64,000 bases of DNA from Chryseobacterium polytrichastri. Lineage in GTDB: Bacteria > Bacteroidota > Bacteroidia > Flavobacteriales > Weeksellaceae. Under the pieces are notes generated by a model, which saw only the letters and a program-made list of their open reading frames with translations, had not been told where the DNA came from and searched no databases. The stretch is taken from NCBI RefSeq assembly GCF_900142445.1, contig NZ_FRAV01000013.1, positions 55,971-119,970 on the forward strand, read 5' to 3'. Positions 34,822-42,589 of this stretch are shown one piece after another (position 1 is the first letter of the stretch; each line of letters opens with the position of its first letter). A program made the translations under genes and the position numbers.

Positions 34822-35636
34822 TGATCGAGGTAAAAAATCTTAGAAAGAGTTTTGAAGAAGTTGAAGTACTTAAAGGGATTTCAACAAATTTTGAGAAAGG
34901 AAAAGTAAACCTTATCATTGGACAAAGTGGATCGGGAAAAACTGTTTTCCTTAAAAGTCTTTTGAATGTATATCAACCTTCTTCGGGGGAAATTCTATTT
35001 GATGGAAGAGATATCAATGTGATGAACAGAGAAGAAAAACAGCATTTGCGTTCTGAAATCGGAACCGTATTTCAGGGAAGTGCTTTGTTTGACTCTTTAA
35101 CAGTAGAAGAAAACATTATGTTTCCTTTAGACATGTTCACCAACTTAACTTTCAGAGAAAAAAAGAGAAGAGTTTTTGAAGTAATAGGAAGAGTACATTT
35201 AGATAAGGCCAACAGAAAGTATCCATCTGAAATTTCCGGAGGGATGCAAAAACGTGTGGCCATTGCAAGAGCAATTGTAAACCATCCTAAATATTTATTC
35301 TGTGATGAGCCCAACTCTGGTTTGGATCCTTACACTTCTAATATTATTGATGATCTATTGCTTGAGATCACTCAGGAATACAACACCACAACAATTATCA
35401 ACACCCATGATATGAACTCTGTAATGACGATTGGCCAGAAGATCGTTTATTTAAGATTAGGGATCAAAGAATGGGAAGGAAATAAAGACGTTCTGATTAC
35501 GGCAGGCAATAAAAACCTTATTGACTTCGTTTATTCTTCAGAGCTATTCAAACAATTGAGAGAGTATTTACTCGAAAACAATAAAACGATTGAGAATACA
35601 ATACATAAAATAGACGATAATGAAAAAGATATTTAG
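34821..35636 (+). CDS. mlaF: MlaF family lipid ABC transporter ATP-binding protein
   Basis: A 271-residue ABC ATPase with Walker A GQSGSGKTVF (about residues 33-42), Q-loop GTVFQGSALFDSL, signature SGGMQKRVAIARAIV and Walker B YLFCDEPNSGLDP. It powers the MlaE-type permease encoded immediately upstream with a one-base overlap. The C-terminal 50 residues are charged and variable. The next gene, an outer-membrane barrel, overlaps its end by 17 bases, suggesting that the three proteins are made together. Confidence 0.94.
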   Translation: MIEVKNLRKSFEEVEVLKGISTNFEKGKVNLIIGQSGSGKTVFLKSLLNVYQPSSGEILFDGRDINVMNREEKQHLRSEIGTVFQGSALFDSLTVEENIMFPLDMFTNLTFREKKRRVFEVIGRVHLDKANRKYPSEISGGMQKRVAIARAIVNHPKYLFCDEPNSGLDPYTSNIIDDLLLEITQEYNTTTIINTHDMNSVMTIGQKIVYLRLGIKEWEGNKDVLITAGNKNLIDFVYSSELFKQLREYLLENNKTIENTIHKIDDNEKDI

Positions 35637-36237
35637 TATGGCGCTAATAGGATTCTCCATGCTTGCTACTGCACAGATTTCTCTTGCAGGTAAAGCAAAT
35701 TTAATATTTCCTACGGGATCTCCTTCATGGAAAAACATTAAAGGAACTGTGAACAATGCAATTGAAGGTGAAGGGAAAAACAATGTTGGTTTTAATGTTG
35801 GTCTTTCCTTGAAAGCGAACCTTCCGATGTCTTTCTTCCTAATGCCGGAATTATATTACACTCACTTTAAAAGTGATTTTACAGATCCTACTTCAAATAC
35901 TACTTTTGATGTTAAAAGCAACAGAATTGATTTACCTGTACTTGTAGGTCATAAAGTATTAGGAAACATGCTTGGTGTATTTATCGGGCCTGTTGCAAGC
36001 TACAATTTGAGCAAAGAAGATACTTTCAATGACTTTAAAGAAAATTCAAGAGATAACTTCACGGTAGGTTACCAATTTGGAGCTCAGCTTGAAATCAAAA
36101 AATTAATTGTAAATGCAAAATACGAAGGTGCATTTAGTAAGGATACCAGAAACTTTATCAGCAAAGTATCTGGTGAAGAAATTAGATATGACAACAGACC
36201 AAACCTATTTATGGTAGGTTTAGGATATAAGTTTTAA
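35620..36237 (+). CDS. Outer-membrane beta-barrel protein (PorT/OmpX-like), 205 aa
   Basis: The signal peptide (MKKIFSMALIGFSMLATAQ) is followed by alternating hydrophobic strands and ends in Phe (MVGLGYKF), the usual outer-membrane barrel signature. Its length suits an 8-stranded barrel of the 'outer membrane beta-barrel domain' family common in Bacteroidota. The 17-base overlap with mlaF suggests a partner role in lipid or surface transport, which is inferred from context only. A bidirectional terminator follows. Confidence 0.82.
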   Translation: MKKIFSMALIGFSMLATAQISLAGKANLIFPTGSPSWKNIKGTVNNAIEGEGKNNVGFNVGLSLKANLPMSFFLMPELYYTHFKSDFTDPTSNTTFDVKSNRIDLPVLVGHKVLGNMLGVFIGPVASYNLSKEDTFNDFKENSRDNFTVGYQFGAQLEIKKLIVNAKYEGAFSKDTRNFISKVSGEEIRYDNRPNLFMVGLGYKF

Positions 36238-36262
36238 TGAAATAACTGAAAATATCAACTGT

Positions 36263-36296
36263 AAAATCCTCAAGTCTTAGATTTGAGGATTTTTAT
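36263..36296. terminator. Bidirectional terminator overlapping the end of the converging gene
   Basis: An 11-bp perfect stem (36263-36273 with 36283-36293), 9-base loop, T run on the plus strand. The minus-strand gene's stop codon (36277-36279) lies within the loop. Confidence 0.82.
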
Positions 36297-36588
36297 TTTG
36301 TGTTTGAAGTTCTGCTTCGCGTTTTGCAATCTCTGCAGCCTGCTTTTCCAGTTCTTCTTTATCTTTTTGTAATTGTTTGAATTCTTTTCTTTTCTGGTCT
36401 TGCTTTATTGCACTTCCTTTGCTCACATAACCTACCATTCCTCCGATAATCAAACCAATTCCGACACCAGCCATAACTCCCATAATATGAGGAAGTCCTA
36501 TTTTCTCAACCGTAAAATCTGTAGTAAGATAAAAAAGTAATGTAGATACCGCTAAAAGGATAAGTCCCGTAATTGATAAACTCTTCAT
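36277..36588 (-). CDS. Small membrane protein with C-terminal coiled coil, 103 aa
   Basis: Two hydrophobic segments (about residues 5-22 and 33-55, the second rich in Gly: GVMAGVGIGLIIGGMVG) are followed by a strongly charged helix (KDKEELEKQAAEIAKREAELQ) typical of a coiled coil. No family recognised. It lies between the Mla cluster and the M48 protease on the minus strand, and its final codons form part of the terminator stem. Confidence 0.7.
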   Translation of the reverse strand: MKSLSITGLILLAVSTLLFYLTTDFTVEKIGLPHIMGVMAGVGIGLIIGGMVGYVSKGSAIKQDQKRKEFKQLQKDKEELEKQAAEIAKREAELQTQNKNPQI

Positions 36589-36616
36589 AATATTTGTGTT
36601 TAGGTGGTTAAATTAA

Positions 36617-36656
36617 AAAGCCTTACCAAATTTACTAAAAATTTAATAAGGCCTTA
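36617..36656 (-). terminator. Possible terminator after the M48 protease gene
   Basis: An imperfect inverted repeat (AAGCCTTA... with ...TAAGGCCTT), interrupted by a bulge and an AT-rich inner stem, 25 bases past the protease stop. Confidence 0.45.
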
Positions 36657-36680
36657 TTCAAGATTAAAATTCTATATAAG

Positions 36681-37487
36681 TTATATTTTTCCTCCCGCAG
36701 CCTTATAATATTCTAGCGCTTTTGGCAGGTCTTTATTAATATCTGAAATTCTTGTTTCAGGGTTCGGGTGTGTTGATAAAAATTCGGGTTGTCTTCCTCC
36801 TGTAGAAGCAGCCTCCATTCTACCCCAAAAAGGAACAGCCTCTCTTGGGTCGTATCCTGCCATAGACATCAAATACAATCCCATTTTATCAGCTTCAGAC
36901 TCTTGATTTCTTCCGTATTTTAATAAAGCAACCTGAGAGCCTATAGGATATACTTTTTGAAAGATTCCTGCCCACTGAGAGTTCGACATAGTGCTTCCCA
37001 AAATAGATCCTCCATATTGAGCCACCATTGCCTGGGAAATTCTCTCATTTCCATGACCTGCTAAAGCATGAGAAACCTCGTGACCCATTACTACGGCAAG
37101 TCCGTTATCATTTTTAGTGACTGGTAAAATTCCCGTATATACGGCTACTTTTCCGCCCGGCATACACCATGCATTCAGTTCATTGCTTTGTAGAAGATTA
37201 AATTCCCAACTGTAATTCGCAAGATCAGCTGATCTTCCTATGGTTTGATAATATCTTTCAGCTGCGCTTTTAATTCTGCTTCCTACGCTTACCACTCTTT
37301 TCGCATCTGTTGTCCCGGTAATCACTTTACCTTTAGACAATGTTGTTTTGTATTCTTGAGCAGACATTGTTAATATCTCAGAGTTATTAGCTATCTGCAA
37401 AGAAGACCTCCCCGTAATTGGGTTTGTTGTACAAGCAGTAACCGATAAAGCAACTGCTCCTATTCCTAATAGATGTGTAATTTTCAT
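36681..37487 (-). CDS. M48 family metallopeptidase, lipoprotein
   Basis: A 268-residue zinc protease with a lipoprotein signal (GAVALSVTACTTNPITGRSSLQ), placing it in the periplasm or outer membrane. The catalytic motif HEVSHALAGHG has the zinc ligands and Glu, and the third zinc ligand is in ESEADKMGLYLM. It resembles the YcaL/BepA-like small M48 peptidases involved in outer-membrane protein quality control. AWCMPGGKVAVYTGIL before the HExxH is also diagnostic. The gene is monocistronic. Confidence 0.94.
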   Translation of the reverse strand: MKITHLLGIGAVALSVTACTTNPITGRSSLQIANNSEILTMSAQEYKTTLSKGKVITGTTDAKRVVSVGSRIKSAAERYYQTIGRSADLANYSWEFNLLQSNELNAWCMPGGKVAVYTGILPVTKNDNGLAVVMGHEVSHALAGHGNERISQAMVAQYGGSILGSTMSNSQWAGIFQKVYPIGSQVALLKYGRNQESEADKMGLYLMSMAGYDPREAVPFWGRMEAASTGGRQPEFLSTHPNPETRISDINKDLPKALEYYKAAGGKI

Positions 37488-37548
37488 ATTTTTCGAGTGT
37501 TATTAATTCAAGCTTAACAATTTCTATTCCAAAACATTTTACAAACTA

Positions 37549-37556
37549 TATATTTG
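37549..37556 (+). promoter_or_regulatory. Candidate -7 box for the DUF4251 gene (TATATTTG)
   Basis: Exact TAnnTTTG match followed by C, 42 bases before the chosen ATG at 37598. No -33 TTG. Confidence 0.5.
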
Positions 37557-37597
37557 CATACATTTTGCTATATAAATTTAACTATTATTTTACAATT

Positions 37598-38122
37598 ATG
37601 AAAAAGTATATTTCAATCTTATTTGTTTTTGGTTTTTTGCTTTTCTTCCAGAGCTATTCTGCGCAGGATACAGATTCTAAAACAGTTGATGCGCTTGTCA
37701 ATTCTCAGGAGTTTACCTTCCATGCACAAAGAGCAAACCCTACGAATTATGATGTAATTAAGGTAATGAATTCTATGCCCAATTCTACTTCAACAAGAAT
37801 TTTGGACTTGAATGGAGACTATACCATTATTGTAAAAGATAAAATGTTGGATGTTGTACTTCCTTATTTTGGAAGATCATTTAAAGCAAATGTTGGAGGT
37901 GATAACAGTTACAGATTCACCTCAAAAGATTATACCTTAACTAAATCTCAAAACAAAAAAGGAAAATGGATCATCAAGATCAAACCTAATGACGTTAATA
38001 ATGTAGATGAAATTATCGTTGAAGTTTATAAAAATGGGAAAGCATTTACCTCAGTAAGAAGTAATGACAGACAGCCCATTTCTTATGATGGTTACATTTC
38101 AAAAAATGAAGAAACGAAATAG
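37598..38122 (+). CDS. DUF4251 family secreted protein
   Basis: I start at 37598, where a signal peptide begins (MKKYISILFVFGFLLFFQSYSAQ), giving 174 residues; the longer frame adds an unlikely prefix. The mature part (LVNSQEFTFHAQRANP, LDLNGDYTIIVKDKMLDVVLPYFGRSF) matches the DUF4251 pattern, a periplasmic beta domain of unknown function frequent in Bacteroidota. A promoter box lies 42 bases upstream. The gene converges on meaB with 43 bases between them. Confidence 0.82.
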   Translation: MKKYISILFVFGFLLFFQSYSAQDTDSKTVDALVNSQEFTFHAQRANPTNYDVIKVMNSMPNSTSTRILDLNGDYTIIVKDKMLDVVLPYFGRSFKANVGGDNSYRFTSKDYTLTKSQNKKGKWIIKIKPNDVNNVDEIIVEVYKNGKAFTSVRSNDRQPISYDGYISKNEETK

Positions 38123-38165
38123 TTATAATTGCTACATGATTCGCGATGCGAGCTTAAACTGAATA

Positions 38166-39179
38166 TTAGATTTCCTCAGAATCACGAAACTCGGATTTTG
38201 GATTTTGTAAAAATTTCTCAACAAATAATTTTGCTTCGGTACTTGGACTTGAAACCATTGTCGAAGCATTTTTTTTATGCTCCAGATAAGCCTCCTCAAC
38301 AGAATTACTTTTCTTCATCGTGGCTAAAATATATTCCTGGACCCAATATTCAAAACGTTTTTCAGCCTGCTGAGTTCGTACTATTTCAAAGCGCTCCGTT
38401 TTCTTTTTTAAATCGATAAATTCATCAATTTTAGCATAAATTTCTCCGAGACCTTCGTTATGCAAAGCAGAGCCAAGTAAAACAGGAATTTTCCAGTCTT
38501 TTTCTTTAGGAGGAATAAAATCTAGCGCTCGTTTTAATTCTAATCTTGTATTTTTTGCTTTTTGAAGATTATCCTGATCCACTTTATTAATGAAGATGAC
38601 ATCCACCATTTCCATGATGCCACGTTTTATTCCTTGGAGTTCATCACCTCCACCAATGATTTTTAAAAATAAAAACACGTCGGTAATATCAGAAACTAAC
38701 ACTTCGGATTGCCCTACCCCAACGGTTTCAATTAAAATATAATCATAACCAGCTGCTTCACAAATCATCATCGTTTCAAAAGTGGTATTGGCAACACCGC
38801 CTAAAAACCCGGAACTTGGAGAAGGACGAATGAAAGCATTTTCTTCTTTTGACAATTCTTCCATTCTGGTTTTATCGCCTAAAATACTGCCTTTATTAAT
38901 GGCTGAACTTGGATCAATGGCTAAAACAGCTACTTTTTTACCATGAGAAATCACAAGTCTTCCGAAATTTTCTATAAAGGTTGATTTTCCAGCTCCCGGT
39001 ACCCCTGTAATTCCTACACGCACAGATTTTCCTGTTAAAGGCATTATTTGCTTTAATAATTCTTCGGCCTGAATTCTGTGTTCCGCTTTTTTGCTTTCAA
39101 CCAAAGTAATAGCTTTTCCAATCAAACGTTTATTGCCTGATTGTATTCCTTCTATAAGCTCTTCTGTAGAAAATTTCAT
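38166..39179 (-). CDS. meaB: MeaB, methylmalonyl-CoA mutase-associated GTPase (ArgK family)
   Basis: A G3E-family GTPase chaperone that loads and protects B12 in methylmalonyl-CoA mutase. I start at 39179 (MKFSTEELIEGIQ), giving 337 residues; the longer form adds 12 unlikely residues. Motifs are Walker A GVPGAGKSTF (about residues 59-68), DPSSAINKGSILGDKTRM, LIETVGVGQSEV and NKVDQDN (base recognition). Its mutase partner is at 50547-52667. A TATTTTTG box sits five bases before the start. The C-terminus holds the dimerisation arm. Confidence 0.95.
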   Translation of the reverse strand: MKFSTEELIEGIQSGNKRLIGKAITLVESKKAEHRIQAEELLKQIMPLTGKSVRVGITGVPGAGKSTFIENFGRLVISHGKKVAVLAIDPSSAINKGSILGDKTRMEELSKEENAFIRPSPSSGFLGGVANTTFETMMICEAAGYDYILIETVGVGQSEVLVSDITDVFLFLKIIGGGDELQGIKRGIMEMVDVIFINKVDQDNLQKAKNTRLELKRALDFIPPKEKDWKIPVLLGSALHNEGLGEIYAKIDEFIDLKKKTERFEIVRTQQAEKRFEYWVQEYILATMKKSNSVEEAYLEHKKNASTMVSSPSTEAKLFVEKFLQNPKSEFRDSEEI

Positions 39180-39184
39180 TAGTT

Positions 39185-39192
39185 CAAAAATA
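39185..39192 (-). promoter_or_regulatory. Candidate -7 box directly before meaB (TATTTTTG)
   Basis: Matches TAnnTTTG on the minus strand, ending five bases before the ATG, so the mRNA would be nearly leaderless. Confidence 0.4.
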
Positions 39193-39203
39193 AGGATTAA
39201 ACC

Positions 39204-39300
39204 GTGAATGGTCAATAGTGAATGTGCTTTACCTGTGAATTTTTTAAATATTTAAATTAAAAAAATTTACAATTGACAACTGAAACGAATTCACCATTCA
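39204..39300. repeat. Imperfect palindromic intergenic repeat, copy B
   Basis: Starts with the same 20 bases as copy A (23700-23719) and ends in an ATTCACCATTCA arm that can pair with its beginning. The middle differs and is AT-rich. It lies between divergent meaB and the cytochrome gene. Confidence 0.6.
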
Positions 39301-39363
39301 GATTTTCTAATTTGTATTTCTTCTAAATTAAGTGTCGTATCATCAATGGAAAAGGGAATTTCC

Positions 39364-39371
39364 TACATTTG
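39364..39371 (+). promoter_or_regulatory. Candidate -7 box for the cytochrome lipoprotein gene (TACATTTG)
   Basis: Exact TAnnTTTG match, 21 bases before the ATG at 39393. Confidence 0.45.
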
Positions 39372-39392
39372 TTTCAATCAAATAGTTTAAAC

Positions 39393-39683
39393 ATGAAAAA
39401 AATAATCGCCATAGCATCATTCACTGCTGTTTTATTAGCATCTTGTACGCCAAAAGCTACAACAGCAACTACTCCCGTAGCTTCAACTTCTACAGCAGAG
39501 CAGATTGCCCAAGGAAAAACAATCTTTGAAAACTCATGCACAAGATGTCATAAATTACCAGATCCTACAGCACATACTTCTGTGAAATGGGTAGGAATTA
39601 TGAATTCTATGGCACCAAAAGCGAAGTTAACAGATGAACAACATCAGTGGGTTTACGATTATATCGTTTCTGTGAAAAAGTAA
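39393..39683 (+). CDS. Small mono-heme cytochrome c lipoprotein
   Basis: I start at 39393 (MKKIIAIASFTAVLLASC), giving 96 residues with a lipobox Cys at position 18. A Thr/Ala/Pro-rich linker is followed by one cytochrome c motif, CTRCHKLPDP. The final part contains NSMAPKAKLTDEQ, whose Met can be the distal heme ligand. It is an electron carrier tethered in the periplasm, possibly feeding an oxidase such as cbb3. A terminator follows. Confidence 0.9.
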   Translation: MKKIIAIASFTAVLLASCTPKATTATTPVASTSTAEQIAQGKTIFENSCTRCHKLPDPTAHTSVKWVGIMNSMAPKAKLTDEQHQWVYDYIVSVKK

Positions 39684-39704
39684 TTTTTTACATTAAATAA
39701 ATAT

Positions 39705-39729
39705 AAAGTCTTCCTACGAAGGCTTTTTT
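39705..39729 (+). terminator. Terminator after the cytochrome c gene
   Basis: A 9-bp stem with one G-U pair (39705-39713 with 39718-39726), a 4-base loop and a T run. It also touches the end of the converging epimerase gene. Confidence 0.75.
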
Positions 39730-40721
39730 TATTTTAACTCAATTCCTAATCCGGGCTTTCCGGACAACATTATTTTACCATTTTCCACACAACTTCCTGT
39801 TGCGTAATCATTGGAAATAAGGCTTGCTCCATCTAAATCTGCATAATCAACAAGTCCTGCCAAAGCACAACCCGCAGAAATTCCGACAGAGGATTCTGTC
39901 ATGCAACCTATCATAATTTTATAGTTTAATTCACGGGCTTTTTTTATCATTTCTAAAGCAGGCGTTAAACCACCCGATTTCATGAGTTTGATATTAATGC
40001 TTTTGTAATAAGGAATTAATTCGTCCAAAGAATCTAAGTTTTGGCAATCTTCATCTGCCATCCAATTGGCAAAACTATTTTTGTTCAATACTTTATACTG
40101 ATCAATTGGTCTTGGCTGTTCTAAATAGGAAAACCTCTGAACATCAGAATTTTCCTGAAGCCAAATACAATCTTCATCAGTAAAACTTGCATTAGAATCT
40201 AAAGCAATATTTTGATTTAATTCCAAAAGCTTTTCAATATCAGCTTTGTTTAAACCTTTACATTTCACTTTGAATTTATTCCAACTATTATTTTCAATTT
40301 TTTGAATCTGTGTATCAATATCTCCGACGGAAATCGTGATCGAGCTTTCAATCAAGTTTTCAGAAGGAAGTTGATTGAATTCAATGAAACTTTTATTCTC
40401 TAATTTTCCGAAAAGATCCCAATACGCGCAATCCAATGCTGAAAGTAAAAACGGATGAAGATGTAAGCTCAATAAAAACTTGAAAAATTCTTTCGGATGA
40501 ATGATTTTGTGGGACTCAATTCTAGTTTGAATTTCCTTCAACTTTAAAACAAAACGTTGAAGATTGATTTGATAATAATCTATCGCAACACATTCTCCAT
40601 ATCCTTTACAATTTTGATGAGACAATTCTATAAGTAAAGCCTCTCTTTTGTCGTAGTTTCCATAAGCAATTGAGAACGTTTCTTTTAAACGTAAACCTTT
40701 CAGCTCAAAACGTAATTCCAT
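39729..40721 (-). CDS. Dipeptide epimerase (L-Ala-D/L-Glu epimerase-like, enolase superfamily)
   Basis: This 330-residue protein has an N-terminal capping domain (GLRLKETFSIAYGNYDKREALLIEL) and a TIM barrel. Catalytic features are the Lys pair FKVKCKG (about residue 152-158), metal ligands Asp in LDSNASF, Glu in YLEQP and Asp in ADEDC, the second-face Lys in NIKLMKSGGL, and MIGCMTESSVGISAG. It probably epimerises the Ala-Glu dipeptide from murein recycling. It is 25 bases downstream of the TPR gene, possibly the last gene of the rtcB-prfH transcript, though its function is unrelated. Confidence 0.92.
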   Translation of the reverse strand: MELRFELKGLRLKETFSIAYGNYDKREALLIELSHQNCKGYGECVAIDYYQINLQRFVLKLKEIQTRIESHKIIHPKEFFKFLLSLHLHPFLLSALDCAYWDLFGKLENKSFIEFNQLPSENLIESSITISVGDIDTQIQKIENNSWNKFKVKCKGLNKADIEKLLELNQNIALDSNASFTDEDCIWLQENSDVQRFSYLEQPRPIDQYKVLNKNSFANWMADEDCQNLDSLDELIPYYKSINIKLMKSGGLTPALEMIKKARELNYKIMIGCMTESSVGISAGCALAGLVDYADLDGASLISNDYATGSCVENGKIMLSGKPGLGIELK

Positions 40722-40746
40722 TATTAAATTTACAAAAAAAGGAGAC

Positions 40747-41271
40747 TTAATTCGTCTCCTTCTGCTTTTTAGTTTGTTTTTTCTTTGGCTTTTTAGGCAT
40801 TTTAGATTTCACAAATTTTTTGCGCTCTTTTATTGAATCAAGACTAGAAGATGTGAAACAGTGCTTTTCGGCTTCATTTAAAAATTTCAAAGCATTTTTT
40901 AAACTTCCTCTTTTCTCGGAAAGCAAAGATCTATGAAGCCATATAGTTGATTTATCAATTCCTTTAATTTTTAATGAATAATGGATCAGTTTTGCAGCTT
41001 CATGGAAATCTTCGTTGTCTAAAAGACATTTGATGTAGTATTGTGGAACATTTAAGTTTGTCACATCATACAGCATTGCTTCTTCAAAATACAGCTTTGC
41101 TTTTTCGTAATCTATTAACATTTCGCTGTAGATTCTTCCCATCAAACAAAGACTGTCTGCATCTTCGGGATCATAAGAAAGCGCATAATTCAATGCTTCC
41201 AGACAATCCGGCAAGCTGTAAGGATAATTGTCTAAAGCCTCGAAGTAATATTTACTTTTAGTTAAGGTCAT
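40747..41271 (-). CDS. TPR-repeat protein of the rtcB-prfH cluster
   Basis: A 174-residue soluble protein. Helix pairs with TPR spacing are visible: DCLEALNYALSYDPEDADSLCLMGRIYSEMLIDYEKAKLYFEEAMLYD, and later KNALKFLNEAEKH. These are protein-interaction modules. The C-terminal 20 residues are almost all Lys/Gln/Pro (KKPKKKQTKKQKE), a likely RNA- or ribosome-binding tail. Its start overlaps the end of prfH by 14 bases, so the two are translationally coupled. A role with PrfH is inferred. (The 41258-41271 overlap counts for both genes.). Confidence 0.82.
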   Translation of the reverse strand: MTLTKSKYYFEALDNYPYSLPDCLEALNYALSYDPEDADSLCLMGRIYSEMLIDYEKAKLYFEEAMLYDVTNLNVPQYYIKCLLDNEDFHEAAKLIHYSLKIKGIDKSTIWLHRSLLSEKRGSLKNALKFLNEAEKHCFTSSSLDSIKERKKFVKSKMPKKPKKKQTKKQKETN

Positions 41272-41956
41272 TTTTGTAGTTTTTTAACTCGTTTTTCAGG
41301 ACGTTTCTTTGTTTTTTGAAAGATTTTTCCTGATAATTCTTTTTAAAATCTGTTCCGGAAAACGTACGGATCGGATTTCCTCTTTGCACCTGCAAATGGT
41401 TGTTCCAGGTTTCCTGCATTCTTTTTTCCAATTGCTGAATGTGAATTTCCATCACTTTTTCTTTTAATCTTGTGACAGACAATTTTTTATTCTCCAATTG
41501 TGAACGCGTATCCTGCACGAAAACACTTTGCCCCGTTGGAATGTGTGTCGCACGAACTGCCGTGTTCACTTTATTCACATTTTGCCCACCACTTCCCTGA
41601 CTTCTCGTTGTTTGAAACAGGATATCTTTCTCATTGAAATTGATTTTCTCCAATCCTTCCAATTCAAAAGTACCAATGAACCAATTGCTTCTTTTATGCA
41701 GTTTTCTGAACGTACTTTTTCCCATCCAACAAATACTTCCTAACCATGTTTTTAAAAATTCATTTAAATCTTTTGCTTTTAAAAGGATGGTTACAGATTT
41801 CAATGTCAGGTTTTCATCCCCATTTTCACGGTGAATAATTTCGTAGTCTATATTATTATTTTTTGTTTCCTCAAGGAAGACCTTCAGAACTTTTGCTACA
41901 ACCCATTGGCATTCTAAAGGTCCTCTTCCCGAGGTTATTTGTATCAGTTTTTCCAT
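41258..41956 (-). CDS. prfH: Peptide chain release factor-like protein PrfH
   Basis: A 232-residue release-factor homologue lacking the stop-codon recognition domain of RF1/RF2. The GGQ catalytic motif (residues 123-125, in RSQGSGGQNVNKV) hydrolyses peptidyl-tRNA. The sequence begins IQITSGRGPLECQWVV, typical of PrfH, and ends in a basic helix (KKNYQEKSFKKQRNVLKNELKNY). PrfH is known to be encoded with a dedicated RtcB (RtcB2) and to rescue ribosomes whose decoding centre has been cut. RtcB is encoded in the same operon here, separated by two unusual genes. Confidence 0.94.
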   Translation of the reverse strand: MEKLIQITSGRGPLECQWVVAKVLKVFLEETKNNNIDYEIIHRENGDENLTLKSVTILLKAKDLNEFLKTWLGSICWMGKSTFRKLHKRSNWFIGTFELEGLEKINFNEKDILFQTTRSQGSGGQNVNKVNTAVRATHIPTGQSVFVQDTRSQLENKKLSVTRLKEKVMEIHIQQLEKRMQETWNNHLQVQRGNPIRTFSGTDFKKNYQEKSFKKQRNVLKNELKNYKNDLN

Positions 41957-41962
41957 TTTGTT

Positions 41963-42583
41963 TTAATTAATTCTAAAATGAATAGGATAGATAATATCTG
42001 AAAACAGACAATCAAAAATATTAGGATTATCATTACAATCTGTAGATATTGATTCTACTTTTAATAGAGCCAATTCATCAGTAATTTTCTCATACCCTTT
42101 TTTGTTCATGATATTTAAAATCGAATTATATTTTTCATTTTCATAAGCTTCAAAAGTTTTCAAGATATAATCTGTTTCAATTTTTTCTTTTCTAACTATT
42201 CCAAAATTTTGAATGTAATAAATCTTTAAAAACCAATTGATCCAGACTCTGCAACAATGAAGTGATTTTCCTGTTTCCAAATATTTTCTAAAATCCCAAT
42301 CTTCATATCCTTCACTTGTATCTACTTCATCAATATCTTCATTTAAATAAAATGTCCAAACGTCAGAAATATCTCCCATTTCTTCTTTCAAAAATTTATC
42401 TGTTTCGGAAGATAAAGATTGAAAGTGAGTAACAATATTTATGCTTTCAAATTCTTTTAAAAATAAATCAGTTAAATAAGATTCTTTCAAAAACTCATTT
42501 GCTTTTTCTCTCAATATTTTTCTGTCATTTGAAAAATATTGATTGATAAATTCAAATATTTCTCCTTTAATATTATTGTTCAT
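41963..42583 (-). CDS. Acidic protein of unknown function between the nucleotidyltransferase and prfH genes
   Basis: A 206-residue soluble protein with no signal peptide or membrane helix. It is mostly helical, rich in Glu/Asp/Phe/Tyr, and has a Cys pair in GKSLHCCRVWINWFLK (about residue 108). I do not recognise the family. It lies 6 bases before prfH and 6 bases after the nucleotidyltransferase-like gene, so it is certainly co-transcribed. It could be a partner or inhibitor of one of them; no direct evidence exists. Confidence 0.75.
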   Translation of the reverse strand: MNNNIKGEIFEFINQYFSNDRKILREKANEFLKESYLTDLFLKEFESINIVTHFQSLSSETDKFLKEEMGDISDVWTFYLNEDIDEVDTSEGYEDWDFRKYLETGKSLHCCRVWINWFLKIYYIQNFGIVRKEKIETDYILKTFEAYENEKYNSILNIMNKKGYEKITDELALLKVESISTDCNDNPNIFDCLFSDIIYPIHFRIN

Positions 42584-42589
42584 TTAAAT

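Noticed and set aside
38129..38419. 96-codon plus-strand open frame after the DUF4251 gene
   Set aside because: Mostly antisense to the C-terminus of meaB; no family resemblance and no promoter.
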